Of a stretch of DNA of 64,000 bases, positions 35,801 to 47,800 are shown in pieces. The DNA lies in the NCBI RefSeq assembly GCF_024586455.1, contig NC_065920.1, positions 68,170,821-68,234,820 on the forward strand, written 5' to 3'. The stretch comes from Bactrocera neohumeralis. Lineage: Eukaryota > Arthropoda > Insecta > Diptera > Tephritidae. The translations under genes and the position numbers were made by a program. Numbering within the stretch: position 1 is the first letter of the stretch; the number at the start of each line of letters is the position of its first letter. The notes under the pieces were generated by a model. It did no database searches and was not told the DNA's origin. It saw only the letters and a program-made list of their open reading frames with translations.

Positions 35801-38800
35801 CAAATGTTCCACAATGAGATAAATTCGTCGACAGCTGCTTGCCACCAACTGCCACACCGAAAATAGTTTTAAATGGCATAGTGCCATACTGCGCTGAGCT
35901 GATATTTACAAATTTGGGCGAATTACAAGCTACAACAACAAACATCTTTGAATAAGAAAATATCAAAGAGGCGAAAATGGTAATTTACAAAATGCTTTGA
36001 TGCTATGCTATAAATGTGTCTTAAATATTTGAGGCAAAGCGTGGAATAAAACTAAAATAAGTATAAAATGTAAATGAATTGAAAAAAATTATTCGTTGAA
36101 GAAAATGATAGAAATTAGAAAAAAAATTAAATAAGCAAATTGTACAAAAATACAGAATTTATAAAACAAAATAAAAACATATAAGATAGGGCGAGTGTAA
36201 AAGAATTATTTTATAGTATAGGAAGCCGAGGAAATATGGTAGTTTGAGGTGCTGGCAAAATTTTGTATTAAGGAATGTTGCAAATGAATTCAATATTCAT
36301 TAATCGACAAAAGGATAAAAGAATTATGTTCCATCTTATTAATTTAATTATAGTGTAGGTCGTAGGCTCATTTAGTCTCATTATTATAATTTGCATCATA
36401 TCCGAGATAAGCATATCTCATATAGACCCAACCTAAGAGATTAAATATAAGGGATCGTCTCAGTGTGAAATTTTCGAGAAATAAACATTCTCTCAAATTT
36501 TGAAATCGAAATTCAAATTATTACGGTCGCTACAGCGTTTCTTCAAGAAAGGGAAAATGGTAGCGAACATAGTGACTTTAATCTTTAAACGCGTTTTCCT
36601 CGGAATGGTATTTTTCAAAACGGTTTCAACTCTCAAAGAAAGAGTTTTGAAGATATCTAGTTTCAATTTGGAGAGAACATTATTCTTTTTTTTTAAATAT
36701 TTCTATTTTTTTCTACGAAAAAAGGTCGAAAAAAGGGACAAATTCGATCCTTTTTGATCAAACCGCCTCCACTTTGTCAAATTTCAAAAAAACGAAAAAA
36801 CTTCCATGGGGCGATAGCGACTTTCCCACAGATTAATAATATTTTTCAAATATTTGTTTTAGACCAAAATTGCGGCCGCAATCGTGAACATCGTACAGGA
36901 CCTTTTTTTACATGTCATTTCAACAATTTATTTGACTATTATACACCCAATAAATAAACATAAAAAATCATTTCGATTCGTCATGAATGTATTTATAAAA
37001 AAATCGGACTGATTAGTTAATTTCAACATTAAAAAAAATTGCAAAAATTTGTAGGAAGGTCACACTAAGACGATCCTTTAAAGTCAGATAAAAAGTTGAA
37101 AATCATTATATTGGACTGATTATCTTAACTTGGTGATATTACTCAAGTATATTCGGAAACATATTTCCACGCAATTCTATGAAGGTAAACCACCCTCTGA
37201 TCGATATATGTGGCATAAAGTCTTCTATGGCGCCACTAGTGGATGCCCAAAGGAGGTTCATACCAACGAAAAAATCAAAAAAGTCCACAAAATACTTTTG
37301 AATGACAGTCAAGTGAAGTTAAAGATATCAACTGAACATGTAAATCATATCTTTCATGAATATTTCGATATGAGAAAGCTCTATGCAAAGTGGGTGAGGC
37401 GCGAGCTCACTTTTTACCAAAAACAACGACGAGTAGATCATTCGGAGCAGTATTTGGAGATGTTTAAGTGTAATATAGTAAACCCGAGTTTTTGTATCGA
37501 TATGTGACAAAGGATGAAACATGGCTCCATTATTTCACTCCGAAGTCCAACCGAAGCCCATATTTTGAAGAAAAGGACAAATCGTCCTGCAAAAGTGGTA
37601 TCGAAAAGTTAGAGAGTCGCTATATCAGAGGTACTATGTTGAATAAAAAAATAAACGAATTTTGCCAAACAAATGTGTTTTACCATAGTAGGTCGGGGAC
37701 TTTTCAATTGGTCTGTTATATGGTAGCTGCGGTATTTCATATTTTGTTACATATGTTTCGATATATTCGGTATAAAACCAGCCGGAATTATTCTTATAAT
37801 GGGTAAATGTTATCCATTTTTGATATTATGGTATATTATTACTACATAAAATAAGCTATAAAGTTTTAAAGTCGTCATGGATCCAGAGTAAGTTATAACC
37901 CGATTTTTGTGCTTTTTGACATGAGGCTACATTTTTATCAGGAAAAGACCCTTGTCGCATTTCAATAATATATCTAAAGATTAACCAATATTTTCTGTAT
38001 TATAAAAAGTCAGCCAGACGCACCGAGGTCCATATATTCGGTATCTGAGGGCTTCAACAATTATCGTAAATACACTATTTTTGTAAAGTTTTATACCATT
38101 AAATATTTTGGCGCTTGATTTTTATACGGTAAAGTGGAAGATTAATTTAAAATTGTGTTATATGGGAAATAGGTCCGATTTCGCTCAATTTGTTACTGTA
38201 ATATAAAAATATGAGGATAGCGTTACATATAAGCGAAATAATTAGTCGAGCATGTCGTGAAGTATGAACTTTCATCCATCCCATAATACAATTTTGATGC
38301 CGGCTTTTAGAAGCCCTTTCATACAATACTGAGGATATATCGAAAATATTTGTCCTGAGAGGATTTGGACGATTTACCTATACTTCTACCTAATGCGATT
38401 CATTGTAGTAAATAACAGTTTTATGCCATATTCTGGAATTTAGTCATGACACTTTATAAATTTTCGTTTAGTGACACTTTGTGGGCGCAGCAATCTTCCG
38501 ATTACGGCCGTCTACCTTACCGACATCGCTTAAACGTTAAAGAACATGTGTACCACTTTCATCAGGGTATCCCATATTTTACTATAGCTATCCCTTGCAT
38601 AGACCAACGGCTATACAGACAGTTACCCGGATTTCAACTCGTCTTGTCATCCTGATCATTTATAGACACCATATATAACATTACACCTATCTCGATTAGT
38701 TTAAAACCAAAACTTTGGGAAATACAATAACTTTCGGCTGTTGTCCCAACAACCATTGAATTTAACAAGCTCCACTAGCTGTTGAGCAGATGTGTGAGGC

Positions 38801-41800
38801 GGCAAATTTGGGTGCCACCAGTGCGACAGATGCGATAAAACTTTAAGTGTGCACAATGACACAAACATTTACATGTGCTTGTTGGCAACAGCACATGTCA
38901 GCTAGCAAGTCTTATAACAACAACAAACTGTGTTGCAACAAGCGCGTTGTGGCAAATGCCCGGCAGTCGCATGACACAGCAACAATGTGTCGCTGTCACG
39001 GTTAGGCGGTTGTTTGGTGTGACCAGTTTGAAGGTAGTGCCGCATGGGAGCTGCATGCAAACACACCGGCATACATACGTACCTGTACGGTGTATTACAG
39101 CATCAGGTGCAATTTAACGGCGCATACGCCGGCACCGCGCCCACCTCTGCTGCAGTCTCGCTCTGCTGCTCAATAGCTGTCTTATAGATTTTAATAAAGA
39201 AGAAAGAGAAACAGAAGAACCAGCTGTGTGAAATATGAAACATTATTGCTGTTGCATCACCTTTGCTGTGCGACGGCAATTGGCAGCTTGTTTCTTAAAG
39301 GCAATACGGCTACTGGGGCACTAACGGAGTCAATGAGGTTGGCAGCTTTTTTTGTATTTGACTTTTTGTACTTATTTGTTGTTGTTGTTGCTGTAATGTG
39401 AGTAGAATTTCGTGCACAATTTGGTTTGCCGTGAGGCCTTATTGGCTTTATGTTGCAACATGTGCGCCGTTGTGTGCGTGTGTGAGTGTGTAATGGGGCA
39501 CGTCAAAAAGGTTCAGGTTACACTCTATGTTCAACCATAATTTCTAATCAAATATTTATGTGTGTGCGATGTTGCACATATGACTTATAGCAATCTTCAA
39601 GACTTGACAGCCTAAATGTGGAGAAGAGAGAAATAAAGAAGCTTAATTGCACTCACCTTATTTTAGTGCCCCCTTTTTAGCTCTCATATTCAGCTGTTCT
39701 TTCTCACATGTATACTTTTATACCCAGAACAGGGTATATGTAGTATGTTAAGAAGTTTATCACACCCAGAAGGAAACGATAGAGATCCTGTAAGGTATAT
39801 ACCAGGTATATAACGGGTTAGCGTGGCGAGCTGTGGCGATTTAGCCATATTTGTCTGCCTATATATTGAGTTATCGATCTGAAATTTTGCACACGTCTTT
39901 TTCTCACCAAGAAGCTGCTCATTTGTTGGAAACGCTGATATCGAACCATTACAACATATAGCTGCCCTACAAAGTGAACGGTCCAAATCAAGTCCTTGTA
40001 GGGAAAACTTTTTTCTTTGACGAGATATCTTTCCGAAATTTGGCACAGATTTTTGTCTAAGGCATTACTATATTATCCGTATAAATTGTGCAGATCTGAC
40101 CACTGTTGCATATAGCTGCCCTACAAACTGAACGATCAAAACCTAGTCATTGTATGGAAAACTTTTTTGTTTGATAAGTTATCTTTCCGAAATTTGGCAC
40201 AGATTATTGCTCAAGATATTGATACTTTGTCCGAACGAATTGTTCAGATCGGACTACTATAGCATATAGCTGCCCTACAAACTGAACCCTCAAAATCAAG
40301 TTCTTGTATAGAAAACTTTTTTATATGAAGAGGTCTCTTCCCGAGATTCGGCACAGCTTATTGTCCAAGGCATCGCTACATTATCTAAAGAAATTGTTCA
40401 GATCGGATCACTATAGCTTATAACTGCCATATAAACTTACCAATCAATATCAAGATAAAGACATTTTTATACCATTTAAATCTATATGAAATGCACCTGT
40501 GATGGGTATTATAATTTATTCTTGTTTATGACTTAAATTATTATTTTTGTTCTTTTTTATTGCAGAAGGAGACTCCGTCCGATGTGCTGTTGCATCTGGC
40601 AGCGCTACGTGGCGATGAAATCAACCTGCGGCGCGTACTTGACAGCGGCAAAGTGCATGTGGATTGCAAAGATGAGGTAAGTAGTGGTGGTGTTGTAGAT
40701 ATATATACATATATATATACACATATTTTTATTACGTGCATATATACTAACCTACATATATATATATATATAATTGGAAGCATTGCCGTTCATTCATAGT
40801 TGGCTGAGTGGCATTTACTTTATGCGCTGAGAGAACGTAAATAATGACATTGCTGTTTTTGTTGTTATTGTCTGCTCACCCTTTGGCTTTTGAAAGCTAA
40901 AAATAAAATTAAAATTCTTATTGAGGGTATTCACGTGGGCGTGGATTAACTGCGTAGGCATAAAACAGCTAGGACGATATTGGAGTAACATAGGGAGTAT
41001 TCCAAGCTAAGATTACCAGGAATTTAAAAAAAAAAAATTGTTCCGTAAACTTTTGTAACTAAACGATAACTAGACCTGAAATTGCGTGTCTGTGTCTCTT
41101 GATGTCTTCGGAGTAAACGTTCTGTGACTGGTATGTCTCTCAAGTAAATTTTATACATTAAAATATCGCACGCGTGAATACCCCTATTGATGAATAAATT
41201 CTCCCCAGTTTTGCGCGTTATATTTCCGTTTAGGGTGCGTGCTTGGGATGAAGTACTAAAAATAGCGTGGAAATATGAATGTAACATATGTATGTATGTA
41301 CTTATACTAGTATATACTTGTTCGAGTAAGTTATCGCGAGTCAAGGCCACATTCTTTGATGTGTTTTTATATTTTTTTGTGTAAAAATTTATCTGCTGAA
41401 TTGAGAATGAAAGCATGCAAAGATAAACATATTAGGGTTTAATTAACCGCAGTTTTAGTGGCGAGGGATCGCATTGTGCTGAGTTTTTTGTAAAAGTTTT
41501 AGAAATATTAAAATAATATAAAACAAGAAAAAACGTTAACTTCGGCTGCACCGAAGCTAATATACCCTTCACATATTACATTGGTGCCTTAGGAAATAAT
41601 TTATACCAAATTTCGTAAATATATGCAAAGTTTTCCATAAAGAATATTCCGATCGTTCAGTTTGTATGGTTATATGCTATATATACTTCGGAGATTACAT
41701 TGTTGCCTTAGAAAATTCTATACCAAATTTGGTGAAGATACTTTGTCAAATGTGAAAGACCGATCATTCAGTTTATATGGCAGCTATATGTTATAGTGGT

Positions 41801-44800
41801 CCGATATCGGCCGTTCCGACAAATGAGCAGCTTCTTGAAGAGAAAATGACGTTTGCAAAATTTCAAAACGATATCTTAAAAACTGAGGGACTAGTTTGTA
41901 TATATACAGACAGACAGTCAGATCGACTCAGCTCAACATACTGATCATTTATATATATACTTTATAGGGTCTCCGATCTGGGTGTTACAAACTTCGTGAC
42001 AAACTTAATATACCCTGTTCAGGGTATAAATATATTAATTGTATTATATTTATATACCCGTTAATTCACCTGGGTGCACGAAATAGGAGATCGAAGGTGT
42101 TATGCCTTGATCTGACAAAAGCGGGACATTGGACGAGTAAGTGCTGAGATGATTCTATCTCACCTTCTTTCAAACAGTTAATGCAGCTGGCATGCGTAAG
42201 ATGCTTACTGCATGAGTCTCGATCGAGCAGTACCCAGTTAGAGCTTCTATAACCATGGAAAGTGGCGAAGAGTTCTCTAGATCTCTTACGATTTAGCCTG
42301 AGACAGAGCGACTTTGTGCCTGCACAGCTGCTGTTTTTTGACCAACACTAACTGAGTTGAGTCTGTGGCTTAATTGTGCAGTAGTGAACCACAAGAAGCC
42401 AACGGAGCTCCTGCTCGTTTCCATTCTGTAGTTATTGAAACTGCGGTATCTGTTCTAGCAAGCTTGCCAGCCTTACAGTTTCCTGCAGTACCGCTTTCGC
42501 TAGACACCCAAAGCAGTCTAAGCGTACAATAAATCGATACCGAGGATAAGGAATCAAGACATCTTGTCTTCCTTGAAGATATGTGCGCAGAGAACCGACA
42601 GCGAGGGTCAAGCTCGGCGATCTAGTAATCCAATTGTTTTGGAATGAAATCAAAGTGTACGAGGATTCTAGAATGCCCAGGCTCGCAGTCATCTAAGTAC
42701 CAATATAAATCGCCAATTTTTTCGCGAGTGTGGTCTTTCCAGCGCCTTCCACCAAATAAAAATTCCATAGAACATTATACATATATTTAACTATGGTTAC
42801 ATAGAGCCAAAGAACTACCTTCTGCCAAGGGTGCCCTGTGAATGTAATAAAATTTCATTAATTTTATTTTCAACTTTACTTTAACCCATCGTTGCATAGC
42901 ATTGCATATAATATATGTATATGCAATAGGGTGTGTCATTCTGAGGCAACCTTTTTTTTCAACTGAAAAACAGGCTAAAAACTTTCGAAAATGTGAAAAT
43001 CAAAGTCACTCAAAAGATGAGTTCTTAATACCTATTAATATTAAGAGGTGCCTGTTTCAAATTTTCTGTTTTCCATATAAATTACATGGAAAAAAAATCA
43101 TTTTTTTTGTGGTGGTTATTGTGCGGAGGTTATTATATGTGCACGTGATGGCTGCCAGTAGGGATGGTAAACTCGATTCCGATTCTACTCGAAAATCGAG
43201 TTTTCTCGTAAAATAATCGATTTTTCGAATGTCAAGAATCGATTCTTAATCGACTTCGACTACTGAAGATTGATTCCGATTAATCGACTTTCTTTTTCAC
43301 ATTTTCGAAAGTTTTTAGCCTGTTTTTCAGTTGAAAAAAAAAGGTTGCTTCAGAATGACACACCCTAATATGCAATGTTAACTTCTCGTTGATTTGGCAG
43401 CTACATCGTCTTTTAATTTCCAGTTATCTTTTCGCCAAATGAATATTACGCGTTATGACTATTCCTCTTTGGTCGAGTTTCGCAAATTTTAATGAGTTTT
43501 TGTGAATATTCGTAGTAAAGAGTAAAATTCTTTCTGATATATTGAAACTGCAGTGCAAAATTTTCATTATTTTTGTGAATTATTGAGAGTGTATAATAAA
43601 ATGTAAGTATTTCCTATTAGTTTGGAAAATTTCTTGCCCAAATAACAAATTCGGTCTTCACACGAATTATTTTTGCAAGAGTTATGTATCATGGCACATG
43701 TGCAATACCATGTATTTAAGCATAGATTTTTACTTGTAGGCCGCTTACTCATAACGATACCGAACGAATAACAGAAAACTGTGATGAGAGTAAAGATGAT
43801 GATGATTAATCAAATTTTGAATTGGATATATAGTACATACAAGTACATCGACGCGAATATAACCAGGAAGAAGCAAACCCATCAATACATAATTTTCAAG
43901 AAGTTGGTTTATAGTAAACGCAGGAGTTGCAAAGTTCTTGAAAAAAAATACGAAGCAAATATTTGGAAACTAAAACTGTCTGACGGCTTTAATACTGATT
44001 TTAAAGGCAACGAACATAAAATTTTTAATAAACAAAGTTGCTATAGTTTTGTTCACATAACGGTTGTTTGTAAGTCCTAAAACTAAAAGAGTCAGATATA
44101 GGGTTATGTATACCAAAGTGATCAGGGTGACGAGTAGATTTGAAATCCGGATGTCTGTCTGTCCGTCCGTCCGTCTGTCCGTCTGTCCGTCCGTCCGTGC
44201 AAGCTGTAACTTGAGTAAAAGTTGAGATATCATGATGAAACTTGGTACACGTATTTCTTGGCTCCATAATAAGGATAAGTTCGAAGACAGGCAAAATCGG
44301 ACCACTGCCACGCCCACAAAAAGGCGAAAACCGAAAACCTATAAGGTGTCATAACTAAGCCATAAATATTAGATATTAAAGTGAAATTTGGCACAAAGGA
44401 TCGCATTAGGAAGGAGCATATTTGGACGTAATTTTTTTGGAAAAGTGGGCGTGGCCCCGCCCCCTACTAAGTTTTTTGTACATATCTCGGAAACTACTAT
44501 AGCTATGTCAACCAAACTCTAAAGAGTCGTTTCCTTCAGGCATTTCCATATACAGTTCAAAAATGGAAGAAATCGGATAATAACCACGCCCACCTCCCAT
44601 ACAAAGGTTATGTTGAAAATCACTAAAAGTGCGTTAACCGACAAACAAAAAACGTCAGAAACACTAAATTTACGGAGGAAATTAACCCAGGCTTTTTTTT
44701 TTAAATGAAAATGGCGTGGCGTTTTTGGTAATTAATATAAATTTCAATGAAATTCGGTATATGACATTTACTTAACACCCTGATGACATGCACGAAATCG

Positions 44801-47800
44801 GTTCACAACCAATATAACGCTATTTTGAATTCCATCTGATGCCTAATCTGTATAATATATATTTAATGATTTTTGAATATTACACAAATTTGTATTTGAA
44901 AAATATGTAAATGACATATAATGAAATCTCGATTATCACTTTATCATGCGAGAGTATAAAATGTTCGGTGACAGCCGCACTTAGCACTTCCTTACTTGTT
45001 TAATTATAGTTTTAATCGATTTAAAATTTTAATTCGAAACGTATTTTTAATAATTTCATAATTACATTTTGAAATTAATAAAATTATTATAATATATAAT
45101 AATTAATTTAATTATCATTTTTATTAGAATTTTGAATTTTTCAATAATTTTATTGATTTTAATTTTTTAAATTTAATTGTAAAGTTCTTTTTGATAAAAT
45201 GATTTATTTCGTACTAATTTTTATCTTTAAATAATTATTATTGGAACCATTATATTCAATAAAAAAAAATTATAATACTTAAGAAAGTAATTAAAGTATA
45301 AATTTTAATTTAAATTTGAATTTTTTTAGTAAATTTTTAATTTGTTATTTAATTTAATTAATTTGTTATTTATATTTAACTCTACGTTCAATGAATTATT
45401 ATTTGTTTGAATTAATTAATTAATATAATTGTATTTCGAGAAATAAATTAACTCATATTTTTCTCAAAAAGTGAAGTTAATTTAATATTTTTAATAATTT
45501 CTAATTAAAATAATAATTTCGCTTATTGGCATTCGCCCAACATTAGCCTGCACTTTCGCTTTTCTTAGACCTCGCCTGACTTACCACGCTTTGGCGCACA
45601 AATAAATAATAAATAATTTTCACCGCCAAAGCAAATGCCAAACGGCAAGCGCCTTTTTTGGCGGGAACACCTCAATTCACTTAATATTAATATGTGAATG
45701 AATGTAGTCAATCCGTGTGTGCGTTTGTCTGTCTTCAACTTGGGATTTGCGGGTGTGCGCCGTGTTCATTGTTTACGCTTTTGGCTCGCATTAATTTCCA
45801 ATCGCACGGGGTGTGGGCAAATCGAATCACGTCTGCACTCATTTCGTGCCGCAGCGCCTCATGCGATGCCAAAAAACTGCACTCAAGCGAAAATTCATTT
45901 GTATGCAATGCACAAAGCCGCAGCGCAACCGCACGATTGTGTGCATGTGTGTGTGTTTGCGATGCGAAAAGTTGCGACTGCGCGAACGCGTCTGGTGAAA
46001 TTTCGTAGTCGATTGCTAATTGGTGCGCGCGAAATTTGTAAGCAAATGTGTTAATCATGTTGGTTTAGTGTTTTGCTGGAAAATGTGCTAAAGTTTTTCT
46101 TTGCTTTTGTGGACTCTTTCGGCGCGAGAAACCTCCGGAAATGCAGATAGATCAATGGTTGGCTCATTAGTAAGATGTTGTGCGAATGAGAAGCTAAATT
46201 TTTCGTTAGCATTCACTCAAGTTTCTAGTGTTAAGGAAACACGTAGACAAATAGGTAGCTCGATGATTTGTGATTCGCTGAATTGAGATAAATAGGTAGC
46301 CATACAAACAAACCCACTAAATAACCGAACCAGAGTTTCCTTGTACTTCACTCCCATTATACCTCTTAAGAATCCTGGGAGATCATAGAAGAAAGAGTTT
46401 TCAGCAATTGAAGAAGAGCGAAATCGTTATGACAACTAAGGAGAAATATGGCGCCAGCAATTAAAAAGCCATCTAGACAGCTGTAAAAAATTTGGTGGCT
46501 GGAATTTCCATTTAGCGAGGACTAGGAAGTAAACTCTTTATAGATCAAATGCAAAAATTTTGGAATAGTTTTGCAACTCCGAAAAAACCTCTATAATTAT
46601 AACTGTAGTAAATATGTACGACATATATCTTTAAGATAGATAAGCCAATAATGTTCTATGGTGTATTCGTCTGGTGGAGGGCGTTCGAAATTGTTATACT
46701 CACTAAGAAGTTTGAACATGCCCAAACAGCGGCTTACTGCTCCGAATTGCATCTTCTGTTAGGGAGGTAAGCATTCACTCAGACAGTAGAGTGGCAATAC
46801 TATCGTTGAGCTCGCAAACTGTGTCGTTCAAAGCCAAGGAGTATATATTCTCACTAGATATACTATCAAGCTACTTCATCTACAGACCCGTTTGGGCGCC
46901 TGGTTCTAGCGAAATTATTGGCAACTGCAAAGTCGATGAGATAGCAAGACGTAGTACTCATGGCCCGTTTCGTCGGAGTTGGTCTCTGTTGTTATCTTGC
47001 GTTCTAATATTGGGTCTATGGACTTCGCGTGGACTGCAAGCGTTCTTACAGGACATTATCCAATAGGCATTCATGCAAGCATAAAAAGGTGATGGGGAAA
47101 CTTCCACGTACTTCCTGTCCCATTATTCATCTTTTGCAAGACTGAATTTGAAACATTCCGGCAAAGTAGGAGACATAGCCGAAATTAACATAGCCTAATT
47201 TGTGATGGGCTCAAAGTGCTTCGTCGATCTATATCTCAATAATCAATTTTATGTCAGTTCTAGCAATCACAACTCAACGGTGTTATAAGCTGTCTAAGTG
47301 AATTGCCTGTTAGGATAAATGGTCGAACTTATTTTCGGTTACTTGAATAGTGTCCTTGAAAAGCTCGGCCGGCAATCCATCCTGCTTCCGACGCTTTGTT
47401 GTTCTTCAGTAATTGCTATTCGAACTTCTCATGGTCGGGCAATGGAACGCCCGCACTATCGTCATCGATTGGGGAGGATCGGCTGGAAAAAAAAAGTTCT
47501 TAAATCTGGGCCATATTGACCGAAACATAATACATATGTATACAACCGTAAATTTTCGAATCCATATTTATTATTTGGATATTTATAAATAAATATTAAA
47601 ATTAGTCAACTATATTAAATATACAGAGCTGATAAAATTTTACCTAAGTTACTCTTGTTTGTAGTACCCTCAGATTAATCCCATTTAGTCAGACATGGAT
47701 GGTGGGGAATACTCATTTTTCTAGAAAGTAATAAATCTCTTTGAGATTCAGGTATTCCTTTACGTTATCACTCTCTCATTAAATTTTTTTTTTGCCGTGA

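Noticed and set aside
43560..43810. Two-exon acidic transposase start
   Set aside because: Possible splice sites exist, but the frame stops after about 25 codons and no transposase domain follows.
43970..44317. Minus-strand ORF with a Thr-Asp-Gly-Arg repeat
   Set aside because: It is the translation of the (GTCC/GTCT)n tract inside dispersed family 2.
45694..46058. Overlapping ORFs of 104-118 codons on both strands
   Set aside because: Both strands are open equally, there is no domain and no splice signals, and Cys/Val-rich parts come from GTGTGTG runs.
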